A stretch of DNA of 64,000 nt from Oscillospiraceae bacterium (GTDB lineage Bacteria > Bacillota > Clostridia > Oscillospirales > Acutalibacteraceae): positions 122,913 to 186,912 of the forward strand of contig SVOV01000001.1 in NCBI GenBank assembly GCA_015066205.1. Direction: 5' to 3'. The number at the start of each line of letters is the position of its first letter. The first letter of the stretch is position 1. Shown here one piece after another: positions 56,182 to 64,000 of the stretch. The notes beneath the pieces are model-generated. The model saw only the letters and a list, made by a program, of their open reading frames with translations, ran no database searches and had not been told where the DNA came from. Made by a program: the position numbers and the translations under genes.

Positions 56182-56916
56182 ATGGATCTTTTTACAGCTA
56201 AAAAACTGACAGAACTGAGAAAGCATTTTTCTCTTTCACAGGAGGCTCTCGCAGAAAAGGTGGGAGTAAGCCGTCAGGCAATTTCAAAATGGGAGAGGGG
56301 AGAGGCTTCGCCCGATACGGATAATCTTCTTGCTCTTTCAAAAATCTATAATGTTTCCCTTGACGATCTTCTCGGAGAAAAAAGCTCTGAGGAAATTATT
56401 TCGGCTCTTTCGGAAGAAGAAACGGCAGTAAATGAAAATACGGCACAAGAGGAGGAAGCGGGCGGAATACCTTTTTCAAAAGAAAAAAGCAAAGCCTTTT
56501 ACAGCGAAGGAAAGGGTGCTTCCGAGTATGAAAGCTCCGATGAAAAAAGAAGCTTTTACAGCGAAGAAAAAACAGAAAACATCGGGGGAAAAGATTTTCG
56601 CGCTCTCGGAAAGACACTTCTGAAAATCCCCTATTTTCTTATTGCAATTATAGTATTCCTCATTATCGGCTTTTCATCAAAGCTCTGGCATCCCGCGTGG
56701 ATGATATTTCTTACAATTCCCGCATATTATCTCACTGCATGGGGCTTTCTCGCAAAAACAAAAAAAGGGATGCTGCTTAAGCTCCCCGTGTATTTATATG
56801 TTATAATTCTTTTCTTACTTATGGGATTTACCGCATCCCTGTGGCATCCGATGTGGATTCTGTTTCTTTTCATCCCCGCATATTACTGGTTCGTCAGCTT
56901 TAATGTAAAAAAATAA
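56182..56916 (+). CDS. XRE-family regulator with membrane domain
   Basis: 244 residues. N-terminal Cro/CI HTH: LTELRKHFSLSQEALAEKVGVSRQAISKWERGEASPDTDNLLALSKIYNVSLDDLLG. A charged linker (Glu/Lys/Ser rich) is followed by four hydrophobic segments in two similar halves (FLIAIIVFLIIGFSSKLWHPAWMIFL and VIILFLLMGFTASLWHPMWILFLF), an internal repeat. Such membrane-bound XRE proteins respond to envelope signals. TACGGAGG precedes the ATG. Confidence 0.85.
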   Translation: MDLFTAKKLTELRKHFSLSQEALAEKVGVSRQAISKWERGEASPDTDNLLALSKIYNVSLDDLLGEKSSEEIISALSEEETAVNENTAQEEEAGGIPFSKEKSKAFYSEGKGASEYESSDEKRSFYSEEKTENIGGKDFRALGKTLLKIPYFLIAIIVFLIIGFSSKLWHPAWMIFLTIPAYYLTAWGFLAKTKKGMLLKLPVYLYVIILFLLMGFTASLWHPMWILFLFIPAYYWFVSFNVKK

Positions 56917-56967
56917 AAAGAACACAGAAGGCTCCCTGCCGGTAAAACAGTAATTCGCAATTTTCTT

Positions 56968-57005
56968 GGAACAGGCATGATTTCGGTCATGCCTGTTCTG
57001 CTTTT
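56968..57005 (+). terminator. Terminator of the XRE gene
   Basis: GAACAGGCATGA / TCATGCCTGTTC stem, loop TTTCGG, then TGCTTTTC. Confidence 0.85.
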
Positions 57006-57052
57006 CTAAACACTGATGATTACCAAAAGCCACTGTATCTTGTTTTTGGAAA

Positions 57053-58243
57053 TTAGTTGAGCAGCCAATCCGCAATATCAACAATTTTTACACCCTCATA
57101 CTGATACTCATCGTGTCGTGTACGGGCAATTATCATCTTGGGATATGCATCCTTGATTTGAAGCAATGGCGAAACCTCACGTTCTAAGGTCTTATCATCA
57201 CTGATATTGTCAGATACCTGTATATAAATCTTCTCGTTGCGTTTGATGGCAACAAAGTCTATTTCTTTCTTGTAAAGCACACCGACATAGACCTCGTATC
57301 CTCTGCGGAGCAGCTCTATGGCAACCACATTTTCAAGGATTCTGCCGTAGTCCATATTTTTTGTGCCAAGCTTTGCATAGCGGAAAGTATGGTCGCTCAG
57401 ATAATACTTGTCATTGCTGGACAGATACTTTTTGCCTTTAATGTCATATCTGCGGACTTTATAAAAGGCAAAGGCATTGCACAAATACTGAATATACGAA
57501 CTGATGGTAACATGGTTGACCTTTTCCTTTAAGCCGCTGAATGTGTTTGTGATATTTCGTGCCGAGGTCAGATTGGAGATATTATCCATAAGAAAATCCA
57601 CAAGTCTGTCCATCAACTGCATATTGCGGATTTTATATTTCTTGCGAATATCACGGACAATCAAGGTATTGAAAACATCGGCAATATAATCATACTTGGC
57701 TTCTTGATCTTTATAGAGATAGGAGCCAGCCATGCCGCCCTCGATCATATACTTATCAACGGCAGTATACTTGTCGCTGTAGCCGAAATACTGCATATAT
57801 TCGCTGAATGAGAACGGAAATACCTTGATTTCAAATGTTCTTCCCGTAAACAGCGTAGCAAGGTCGGAACTCAAAAGGAAAGCGTTTGAGCCGGTAATAT
57901 AAATATCAAACTTTTCGGATGCGTGCAGACCATTGATTGCTTTCTCGAAGTCGGTACACATCTGGACTTCATCAATCAAAACAAAATTCTCTTTGCCCGC
58001 CACATACTGCGAATTGATGTAGTCATACAAAGGTCTGTACTCAAGCAAATGGTCGAACTCCGGCAAGTTGAAATTGATCTGAATGATATTGTGGTCGGGT
58101 ATATTCTGTTCGATATAGTTTTTAAATGCTTCAAGCAGCTTGGATTTTCCGCTACGGCGAACACCCGTTATGACCTTAATATCGGGAGTTCCGATTACAT
58201 TTATAATTTTTTCTAAATATTGATTTCGAGTAATAAGTTTCAT
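57053..58243 (-). CDS. AAA ATPase with DUF4143 domain
   Basis: 396 residues. Walker A VITGVRRSGKSKLLEAF, Walker B NFVLIDEVQMC, sensor YITGSNAFLLSSDLAT and FSFSEYMQYFG are the AAA_14 pattern; GRILENVVAIELLRRGYEVYVG and KEIDFVAIKRNEKIYIQV are the DUF4143 C-terminal domain with a nuclease-like E/D-x-K core (DFVA...IQV). This family occurs in many copies in gut anaerobes, moves often, and has no proven function. Codon choice differs from its neighbours by eye, and the gene is followed by a hairpin-rich non-coding stretch, which suggests transfer. Confidence 0.88.
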   Translation of the reverse strand: MKLITRNQYLEKIINVIGTPDIKVITGVRRSGKSKLLEAFKNYIEQNIPDHNIIQINFNLPEFDHLLEYRPLYDYINSQYVAGKENFVLIDEVQMCTDFEKAINGLHASEKFDIYITGSNAFLLSSDLATLFTGRTFEIKVFPFSFSEYMQYFGYSDKYTAVDKYMIEGGMAGSYLYKDQEAKYDYIADVFNTLIVRDIRKKYKIRNMQLMDRLVDFLMDNISNLTSARNITNTFSGLKEKVNHVTISSYIQYLCNAFAFYKVRRYDIKGKKYLSSNDKYYLSDHTFRYAKLGTKNMDYGRILENVVAIELLRRGYEVYVGVLYKKEIDFVAIKRNEKIYIQVSDNISDDKTLEREVSPLLQIKDAYPKMIIARTRHDEYQYEGVKIVDIADWLLN

Positions 58244-58673
58244 GGCGCATCACCTCTCGTACAGTATTATGCCATATATTCTTACCAATTTCAATATATT
58301 TTCAAAAATGGTAAATAGAAATTCGCATGATAATAGGCGTTTCATAGTAAATCCCCCGTGATTTCAAGTTTTGAGATAGAAAAAGAACGATGCTAAGTCT
58401 TTCGACTCGACATCGTTCTTTTCGTAATTGCTTTCCAATCCTGTTTGACAGATGCTGATTTCGTAATTTCTTCAAATTACTGTCTTATCGGCACACGGGA
58501 AAACAGCAGTTTTTTTGCTGTTTCTGTGTTTTTTTAGTTGCATTTTGCTCCGCAACCCTAAGTTGCGGGGTGTTTTTTTGCATTTTTTTGAAATTGATGT
58601 TTTACAAGAATACCTTGTGAAAGGCTTTCGGTTGCTTTCCGAAAGTCTTTTTCAAGCTTTTGCTGTCAGAAAA
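58244..58673. other. 430-base non-coding stretch with four hairpins
   Basis: No ORF of merit. Hairpins: AAAAGAACGATG / CATCGTTCTTTT (58381-58422), AAACAGCA / TGCTGTTT (58501-58523), CCGCAAC / GTTGCGG followed by GGTGTTTTTTT (58550-58579), and CTTTCGG / CCGAAAG with CTTTTTC (58625-58651). The last may terminate the Gfo/Idh pair or be a relic of mobile DNA next to the DUF4143 gene. Confidence 0.55.
58381..58422. terminator. Terminator-like hairpin
   Basis: 12-bp perfect arms AAAAGAACGATG / CATCGTTCTTTT, with T-run built into the 3' arm. Confidence 0.7.
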
Positions 58674-59660
58674 TCAGTCATCGTCCTGAGGATAGGTGAC
58701 TCCCAGCTTCTGTCTGATAAGGTCCATCTGCTTCATAATGAAGAGAGTGTTTTCGGGAGTATTCACGGGGCTTTTCAGAAGAGAATTATTTATGCATGAG
58801 CACATATGGGAGATCTGCTCTTCAAAGCCGTTGCCCTTATAGGGAACGCTGACGGTTTCATTTCTGCCGTCGGAAAGCCTTATTTCAATTTCCTGCGGTG
58901 CGTAAAAACGGTTTACATGAATAAAGCCCTTTGTGCCGTAAATATATCCCTCGTTGGGCTTTCTCAGAAGCGTTGCGCTTGAAAGAGATGCGAGCGCACC
59001 GTTTTTATATTTTATGAGAATATTTGTATGGCTGTCCGTTCCGTTATAAAAATCGCACTGGGAAAGTATTTCTTCCGTTTCCTCACCGAGATACCATTTC
59101 GAGAAATTAAGAGCATACACTCCCACATCAAGAAGAGAGCCGCCGCCGTTTTCCGGCTTCAGAGCGTGGTGGTCCATTTCGTCCTCGTCAAAGCTGTAGC
59201 AGAATTTTCCCTCAATGCCTCTTACCTCTCCTATGAGTCCGTCATTTATAATTTCGATAAGCTTTATTGTGCCGGGGACAAGCCTTGCCCACATAGCCTC
59301 CATAAGAAAGCATCCGTTTTCTTCGGCGCAGCCGAACATCTCACGGGCTTCTTTTTCTGTTACCGCCATAGGCTTTTCACAGATAACATGCTTCTTTCCT
59401 TTGAGCATAAGTATTGTGCAGTCCTTATGACAGGAATGGGGAGTTGCGATATATGCACAGTCAATGACATCAGACTGTGCCATTTCCTCATAGCTTCCGA
59501 AGCGGTAGGGAACAGAAAATTCATCGCCGAAAATATCGGCTGTTTCCTTTTTTCTTGAGGCTACCGCTGTAAGCTCTGCTTCAGGTACATTCTTTACGGC
59601 TTCGGCAAAGCGGTGGGCAATTCCGCCTGTGCCGACAATTCCGAATCTCAGTTTCTTCAT
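58674..59660 (-). CDS. Gfo/Idh/MocA-family dehydrogenase
   Basis: 328 residues. Rossmann motif FGIVGTGGIAHRFAEAV, then HVICEKPMAVTEKEA with the EKP catalytic-lysine motif, and GGSLLDVGVYAL. Related to trans-1,2-dihydrobenzenediol and D-xylose dehydrogenases in wording. Second gene of a two-dehydrogenase operon, 20 bases after its neighbour. Works on a sugar or polyol using NAD(P). Confidence 0.9.
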   Translation of the reverse strand: MKKLRFGIVGTGGIAHRFAEAVKNVPEAELTAVASRKKETADIFGDEFSVPYRFGSYEEMAQSDVIDCAYIATPHSCHKDCTILMLKGKKHVICEKPMAVTEKEAREMFGCAEENGCFLMEAMWARLVPGTIKLIEIINDGLIGEVRGIEGKFCYSFDEDEMDHHALKPENGGGSLLDVGVYALNFSKWYLGEETEEILSQCDFYNGTDSHTNILIKYKNGALASLSSATLLRKPNEGYIYGTKGFIHVNRFYAPQEIEIRLSDGRNETVSVPYKGNGFEEQISHMCSCINNSLLKSPVNTPENTLFIMKQMDLIRQKLGVTYPQDDD

Positions 59661-59680
59661 ATTTTCTCTCCCTGTCGGTA

Positions 59681-60742
59681 TTAAAGCTGAACCTCTTTGC
59701 CTGTCTTTGCGGATTCATAGATGGCACAGAGGATCTTTATCATATCAATGCCCTGCTGAGGAACGAAAATGGGATCCTTGCCTTCTATAACAACATCATA
59801 GAAGTGCTTTAAGTTATTGGCGTGGCCGTTATTCTCCTTGCAGTTGGGTGCGGTGATGTTGAGCTGCTCGCCGTCCTCCTCCGTAAACAGCTCAAGAACG
59901 CCGTTTCTCCAGCTCATACCGGATTTTGTACCTCTGAGTTCAACAAAGCGGCATTCCTCCTTGATGTTTGAAGCCCAGCTGAATTCTATCTGAAGCACGG
60001 CACCGTTGTCGAATCTTATCATACCCATAGCAAGGTCTTCAACATCGAAGGTGCCTTCCTCATTCTTATCGCCGAAATCGGAGTTTACGGAGTCAGAGCT
60101 GTCGTTATCTGCAAATTTCATATAGGTATTGCCCGAAACCGCAACGGGAGTGGGGTTTCCCATAAGCCATATTGCAAGGTCTATCATATGAACGCCGAGA
60201 TCGATAAGAGGACCGCCGCCCGACTGAGCCTTTGTTGTGAACCAGCCGCCCTTACCGGGGATACCTCTTCTTCTCTGCCAGCCTGCTCTTCCGCAGTAGA
60301 TGTCACCCATCTTGCCTTTTTCAATGAATTTCTTTGCAAAAACAGAAGCGTCAACAAAGCGGTTGTTTCTCATGACCATAAGAGTTTTTCCTGCCTTTTT
60401 TGCTGCCTCGTTCATTCTGAGAACCTCTGTTACATCAACTGCATCGGGCTTTTCACAGAAAACATGCTTTCCCGCCTCAAATGCGGCAACCGCAATAATT
60501 GAATGAAGGTAATTAGGTGTGCAGATGTCCACAGAATCAATGGTTTCATCCTTGAGAAGCTCATTGAAATCCGTGTAAACGGCAGCATCGGGGAAATAGT
60601 TGTCCTTAAGAAACTGTGCTCTTTCCTCTATAATATCGCAGACAGCTGCAACCTCAAGTCTTTCGTCGTTGAGATAGGTGCTTAAGTGCGCACCCTTGCA
60701 GATTCCGCCGTTACCGATTATTCCGACTCTCCATTTTTTCAT
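59681..60742 (-). CDS. Gfo/Idh/MocA-family dehydrogenase
   Basis: 353 residues. GIIGNGGICKGAHLSTYLNDERLEVAAVCDI (Rossmann), HVFCEKPDAVDVTEV (EKP) and GGPLIDLGVHMIDLAIWLMG (the G-x-D-x-x-x-H motif) are all present. First gene of the minus-strand pair. AAGGAGA precedes the ATG. The divergent gene at 60892 encodes a TIM-barrel isomerase, a usual partner in inositol-like or uncommon-sugar breakdown. Confidence 0.92.
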   Translation of the reverse strand: MKKWRVGIIGNGGICKGAHLSTYLNDERLEVAAVCDIIEERAQFLKDNYFPDAAVYTDFNELLKDETIDSVDICTPNYLHSIIAVAAFEAGKHVFCEKPDAVDVTEVLRMNEAAKKAGKTLMVMRNNRFVDASVFAKKFIEKGKMGDIYCGRAGWQRRRGIPGKGGWFTTKAQSGGGPLIDLGVHMIDLAIWLMGNPTPVAVSGNTYMKFADNDSSDSVNSDFGDKNEEGTFDVEDLAMGMIRFDNGAVLQIEFSWASNIKEECRFVELRGTKSGMSWRNGVLELFTEEDGEQLNITAPNCKENNGHANNLKHFYDVVIEGKDPIFVPQQGIDMIKILCAIYESAKTGKEVQL

Positions 60743-60775
60743 AATTAGTTTCTCCTTTTTGTTTTATTTGCTTTT

Positions 60776-60873
60776 AATATAGCACAGTGTATTGTCATAA
60801 TCAATAAAATTTTTGTCAGGATTTGATAGATTCTTGTCATTTTGTTGACTTGCTGAACTCTTTTTGTTATACT
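60776..60873. promoter_or_regulatory. Divergent promoters with three TTGTCA operators at 21-bp period
   Basis: Minus promoter TTGATT-17-TATATT (60776-60804) and plus promoter TTGACT-17-TATACT (60845-60873). TTGTCA occurs at 60792, 60813 and 60834, exactly 21 bp apart, the direct-repeat spacing known from AraC-type activators. No such regulator gene is in the window. Confidence 0.7.
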
Positions 60874-60891
60874 GAATCCGAGGTGATTCAA

Positions 60892-61716
60892 ATGAAATTA
60901 GGTATTATCAACGGTTGGGAAGAAGGCCATTTCAAGGCAGTAAGCGAAAAAGGTCTTGAAGCAGTGGAATTCTGTATAAACCATAATTACGATTCAGCCG
61001 AGGTCCTTAAAAAAGCTCAGGAGATAAAAAGGAATTCCGAAAAGTATTCCGTTTTAGTCGGCTCTATAGGCAGATGGGGAATGGACAGAATTGATGAAGA
61101 CGGTAATGTTATTCCCGAGGCTCTCTCCCACGATAAGAATCTTATTGATTTGGCTTCGGTAGTGGGCTGTCCCGTATATAATGTGGGCTGTAATTTCACA
61201 GACAGTAAAACATACTATGAAAACTGCCTTATCGCTATAGACTATTTCAGGGGGCTTATAGAATATGCCAGGGATAAGGGAGTAAAAATTGCAACATATA
61301 ACTGCGACTGGGCAAACTTTGTTTTTGAGGAAAAGGCATGGTCCGTGATCCACGGTGCACTCCCGGAACTGGGAATCAAATATGACCCCTCTCATTGCTT
61401 TAACCGCGGCGGCGATTATCTTAAGGAGCTCCGTGACTGGGGAAACAGAGTATATCATTTCCATGTCAAGGGCGTGCTTCATATAGCAGGCGACGGCTTT
61501 GACGATCCCCCCGCAGGTCTTGATGAGCTCAAGTGGGGAGCTATTATGACTCTTCTTTATGTAAATGACTACAACGGTGTTTTGTCCATTGAGCCTCATT
61601 CCGGCAAATGGAAGGGCGCAAAGGGTCAGTGGGGCGTTGACTTCACAATAAAATTCATAAGACAGTTTATGATGCCCGAGGACTATAAGGCTTCCGACGA
61701 TCCTTATATGCCGTAA
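60892..61716 (+). CDS. Sugar phosphate isomerase/epimerase (xylose-isomerase-like TIM barrel)
   Basis: 274 residues. Family elements: KLGIINGWEEGHFKAVSEKGLEAVEFCIN at the start, IATYNCDW in the middle, KYDPSHCFNRGGDY (metal-binding D-x-S-H), VYHFHVKGVL (H) and LSIEPHSGKW (catalytic or metal Glu). The ATG at 60892 follows GAGGTGA by 6 bases. Forms a functional set with the two divergent dehydrogenases. Confidence 0.9.
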   Translation: MKLGIINGWEEGHFKAVSEKGLEAVEFCINHNYDSAEVLKKAQEIKRNSEKYSVLVGSIGRWGMDRIDEDGNVIPEALSHDKNLIDLASVVGCPVYNVGCNFTDSKTYYENCLIAIDYFRGLIEYARDKGVKIATYNCDWANFVFEEKAWSVIHGALPELGIKYDPSHCFNRGGDYLKELRDWGNRVYHFHVKGVLHIAGDGFDDPPAGLDELKWGAIMTLLYVNDYNGVLSIEPHSGKWKGAKGQWGVDFTIKFIRQFMMPEDYKASDDPYMP

Positions 61717-61726
61717 GAAAAAACCG

Positions 61727-61760
61727 GAGCAGCTTACCTTTCGGTAAGCTGCTCATTTAT
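61727..61760. terminator. Bidirectional terminator
   Basis: GAGCAGCTTACC / GGTAAGCTGCTC perfect 12-bp stem between convergent genes. Confidence 0.85.
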
Positions 61761-61770
61761 TTTGTCTTTA

Positions 61771-62808
61771 TCAGAATGTGAAAACATCCTTTATAGCTTT
61801 GAAAAGAGTTAAGAAGAAATCAATGATATCTGTAATACCGAGAATGTTATCGGTATTGCGTGCATCCTCAAGATTTCCCTTGCCGACAGATGCTTCGCCG
61901 TTATAGTCTGAGGTCTGTGCGCAAAGCCAGGAGATCATACCGTTGGGATATGTAAGGGTAACCTCTTCGCCGAGGCCGTTCACTGTATTCATATGAGGAT
62001 ATGCGCCGTTTTCGGAGGAGAACATATCGTGGTTTACGGAATACCAGGAGTGATGGGCGCTTGTACATCTTTTGCCGTCCTGGAAGCATACCTTTTCAAG
62101 AGTTGAGAATCTGCAGCTTTCGGCAACTGTTGATACAGCACAGAGCTTTTCCCATGTCTTTGAAACAGAGAAATAATAGTTTACAAGAGGATCGGTCTTG
62201 CCTGATGTTATCCATACGGGCATATCGGAAATGTAGGAAAGAAGCTCCTCTGAGGGTGACCATGCGGGACAGATGGGGAAAGCAGCTGCAAACATTTCAG
62301 GGTAAGCTATTGCCATCTTGAGTGTCATCTTGCCGCCCATTGAATATCCGCCTACATAAATTCTTGTAAGGTCGATATTATCCTTGTTTTCAGCAATAAA
62401 AGTATCAATTGCAGCCTTGAGAGGCTCAAAGGTGCTTTCATTCCAGCAAAGCCCTTTCTTTTCGTCGGAACGGGGAGCAAGGATGAATGCACCGCCGTTT
62501 GTAAAGCGGGACTGGAATTCTTCGCTTGACCAATAGCAGATATTTGATGCGCTGACCTGAACACCCTCATTGCTGCCGTTGGCCATACCGTGAAGCCATA
62601 CAACAAGAGGATATTTTGCAGTGTCGTTTTCCTTTACGGGAGAAAAATATCTGTAATCGACGCTCCAGCCGTCAATTTCGGGACCGACACCGTATACGAA
62701 CTGATTACAGAGAACACCGTTTCCGTCAGCCATAGTTGCGGCAAAAGCGGGAACTCCGGCAAAAGCAATAAGCATTACTGCAAGTAAAATAGAAAAAAGT
62801 TTTTTCAT
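61771..62808 (-). CDS. Secreted alpha/beta-hydrolase (esterase)
   Basis: 345 residues. A signal peptide (MKKLFSILLAVMLIAFAGVPAFA) leads into an alpha/beta-hydrolase: oxyanion region VVWLHGMANG, nucleophile GGYSMGGKM, acid in ITSGKTDPLV and His in HHSWYSVNHDMF. The layout is that of secreted esterases and polyester-depolymerase-like enzymes with a lid-free core. The C-terminal 30 residues (ILGITDIIDFFLTLFKAIKDV) form an amphipathic helix that could associate with the membrane. Monocistronic; -10 TATAAT on the minus strand near 62850. Confidence 0.88.
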   Translation of the reverse strand: MKKLFSILLAVMLIAFAGVPAFAATMADGNGVLCNQFVYGVGPEIDGWSVDYRYFSPVKENDTAKYPLVVWLHGMANGSNEGVQVSASNICYWSSEEFQSRFTNGGAFILAPRSDEKKGLCWNESTFEPLKAAIDTFIAENKDNIDLTRIYVGGYSMGGKMTLKMAIAYPEMFAAAFPICPAWSPSEELLSYISDMPVWITSGKTDPLVNYYFSVSKTWEKLCAVSTVAESCRFSTLEKVCFQDGKRCTSAHHSWYSVNHDMFSSENGAYPHMNTVNGLGEEVTLTYPNGMISWLCAQTSDYNGEASVGKGNLEDARNTDNILGITDIIDFFLTLFKAIKDVFTF

Positions 62809-62956
62809 AACAGTACTCCTTTTTTTATTCTCTTCAATTATAATAACACAGCATTATTAAAAGTAAAAGCAAAATTTAACATTTTTTTTACTTATCGGGA
62901 AAATAACCAAAGAAATGTGTCCTGTTGGGGCAAAATGCCGAAAAATTCTTTTTTCC

Positions 62957-62985
62957 TTGATTTTAAGAGCCGCAGAGCATATAAT
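62957..62985 (+). promoter_or_regulatory. Sigma-A promoter of the MgtC-like gene
   Basis: TTGATT, 17 bp, TATAAT. Confidence 0.7.
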
Positions 62986-63020
62986 GTTATAATACTATTG
63001 ATCGGAGGATGACAGAAATA

Positions 63021-63728
63021 ATGTCAGAAATCATAGAATTTTTTAACGGCTATTCCGATCCCGTTCTCATTGTAAGACTTGTTCTTGCAGGTATCTGCGG
63101 CGGAATAATCGGTGTTGAAAGAACCTTAAGACAAAAGGATGCAGGCTTCAGAACTCATATCATTGTTGCTATGGGTGCCGCGCTGATGATAATAATTTCA
63201 AAATACGGCTTCCTTGATATAGTCTATCTCGACTCCGTTCAGGTCGATGTTTCAAGAGTTGCTTCAAATATCATAACGGGTATCTCCTTCCTCGGGGCGG
63301 GTATGATCTTCGTAAAGGGTATTTCCATAAAGGGACTTACCACCGCGGCGGGTATCTGGGTCACGGCGGCTGTGGGAATGGCAATGGGCGCAGGTCTTTA
63401 TATAATAGCCCTTGTTTCCGTTGTGCTTCTTCTTCTCGTTCAGATAGTTTTCCATAAGTTCCTTATAGGCTTCGACAAGGTTCTCGCAAACGACAACCTC
63501 GTTCCCTGCTTCGTTCAGCTGGATAATACTCCCGCTTCCGTTAAGGAGCTTAAGACCTTCCTCAGAGCAAACGGCGTTCAGGTGTTCGACTCGGTAGTAA
63601 CCGCTTCCCCCGATAACACCACCCTCACTATCCATCTCAATGTTCAGTTTGAAAAGGATGTTGACATTGACGATGTCTTTGAAAGATACCTCAAAAAAGA
63701 CGGCGTACATCAGGCATTCTCAATATAA
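63021..63728 (+). CDS. MgtC/SapB-family membrane protein
   Basis: 235 residues. LVLAGICGGIIGVERTLRQKDAGFRTHIIVAMGAALMIIIS is the MgtC core, followed by NIITGISFLGAGMIFVKGISIKGLTTAAGIWVTAAVGMAMGAGLY. The C-terminal 95 residues form an ACT-like soluble domain. MgtC proteins modulate ATP synthase or Mg2+ homeostasis in pathogens; the role in other bacteria is not settled. The ATG at 63021 is preferred because GGAGG directly abuts the ATG at 63009. Confidence 0.92.
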   Translation: MSEIIEFFNGYSDPVLIVRLVLAGICGGIIGVERTLRQKDAGFRTHIIVAMGAALMIIISKYGFLDIVYLDSVQVDVSRVASNIITGISFLGAGMIFVKGISIKGLTTAAGIWVTAAVGMAMGAGLYIIALVSVVLLLLVQIVFHKFLIGFDKVLANDNLVPCFVQLDNTPASVKELKTFLRANGVQVFDSVVTASPDNTTLTIHLNVQFEKDVDIDDVFERYLKKDGVHQAFSI

Positions 63729-63774
63729 AATATTCCGCCCTGAAAAGTGGCAAGGTTGCTAAGGACAGATAAAA

Positions 63775-63817
63775 TTATCGGGAGACTCTTTGTAATGAAG
63801 TGCTCCCGATTTTTTTA
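63775..63817 (+). terminator. Terminator of the MgtC-like gene
   Basis: ATCGGGAG / CTCCCGAT stem followed by seven T. Confidence 0.85.
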
Positions 63818-63824
63818 TATAAAA

Positions 63825-64000
63825 AGTGACACTTTCGGCTTGAAAGTGTCATAGTGGGTTATATACTTTGAAGGTAATTATGCCAAAGTGAAAATATTTT
63901 CTTCGGTGAGTATTAAGTGATATTGCAAATTAAAATTTGCAGTGATATTTTTGATAAATCAAAAGTGATATTGAAGCCTTACGGCTTCAGTGTTATTTTA
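63825..64000. repeat. Dispersed GTGATATT-type palindromic element, copy B (cut by window end)
   Basis: Begins with the hairpin GACACTTTC / GAAAGTGTC (63828-63850), then GTGATATT units at 63918, 63943 and 63968, the hairpin GCAAATT / AATTTGC, and GAAGCC / GGCTTC. Positions 63934-64000 are the inverted match of copy A at 19511-19577. It continues beyond the window. Confidence 0.75.

Overview
The window reads as chromosomal DNA of an anaerobic, endospore-forming gut-type Clostridia, most likely Oscillospiraceae/Ruminococcaceae. The evidence is sporulation genes (spmA, spmB, spoIID), an oxygen-sensitive class III ribonucleotide reductase (nrdD/nrdG), a T-box in front of thrS, the Firmicutes darA-holB-ricT block, AAGGAGG-type ribosome binding sites, sigma-A promoters with 16-18 bp spacers, and several secreted proteins with dockerin-like EF-hand repeats (consensus D-x-N/D-x-D-G-x-[VI]-x-[AS]-x-D-A-R). 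I see no rRNA, tRNA, CRISPR array, transposase or phage gene.

Layout. 1-5.1 kb: the tail of a sialidase-like gene, a metallophosphoesterase, a secreted dockerin protein, a PHP phosphoesterase and a Kef/CPA2 antiporter. 5.1-15.5 kb: spmB, citrate synthase, a membrane protein, an AEC transporter, a QueG-like Fe-S protein, darA-holB-ricT, ferredoxin, an ADP-ribosylglycohydrolase, a Gfo/Idh/MocA dehydrogenase and azlCD. 15.5-22.9 kb, mostly minus: a D,D-carboxypeptidase ending in a dockerin, a zinc-ribbon membrane protein, spoIID-spmA, a SpoVT/AbrB regulator, and two more dockerin proteins, one with a transglutaminase-like domain. 23-27.4 kb: T-box-controlled thrS, paired chromate transporter halves and a ZIP metal transporter. 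27.5-32.8 kb: two sigma/anti-sigma-type pairs flanking a TetR regulator. 32.9-35.1 kb: a membrane M28 peptidase and three small orphan genes, one immunity-protein-like. 35.2-38.3 kb: a free-standing AMP-ligase / condensation-domain / acyl-carrier-protein cassette. 38.6-42 kb: nrdD with a C-terminal redoxin, NrdR boxes, and nrdG. 42.1-47 kb: metQNI, a coupled amidohydrolase, thyA and folA. 47.1-50.9 kb: a GntR(YtrA)-type ABC operon. 50.9-56.9 kb: zapA, typA, a PHP protein, a 35-residue peptide gene with its own promoter and terminator, a lipoyl-less E2 acyltransferase and an XRE regulator. 57-64 kb: an AAA/DUF4143 ATPase that may be foreign, a divergent sugar or polyol catabolic locus (two Gfo/Idh enzymes against a TIM-barrel isomerase), a secreted esterase and an MgtC-type protein.

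How parts fit together. The DD-carboxypeptidase, SpoIID and SpmA genes form one minus-strand sporulation or cell-wall neighbourhood. nrdD/nrdG, thyA and folA supply deoxynucleotides, and nrdD carries NrdR-type operators. metQNI brings in methionine. The ligase/condensation/ACP cassette looks like a minimal off-assembly-line acyl or aminoacyl conjugation system and is my leading candidate for undescribed biology. Two families of non-coding repeats are dispersed here: a hairpin pair transcribed in the 3' UTR of nrdD and the 5' UTR of typA, and a GTGATATT-type element present in opposite orientations near 19.5 kb and 63.95 kb.

Limits: every homology statement comes from reading motifs by eye. 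No database search, folding program or composition statistic was run.
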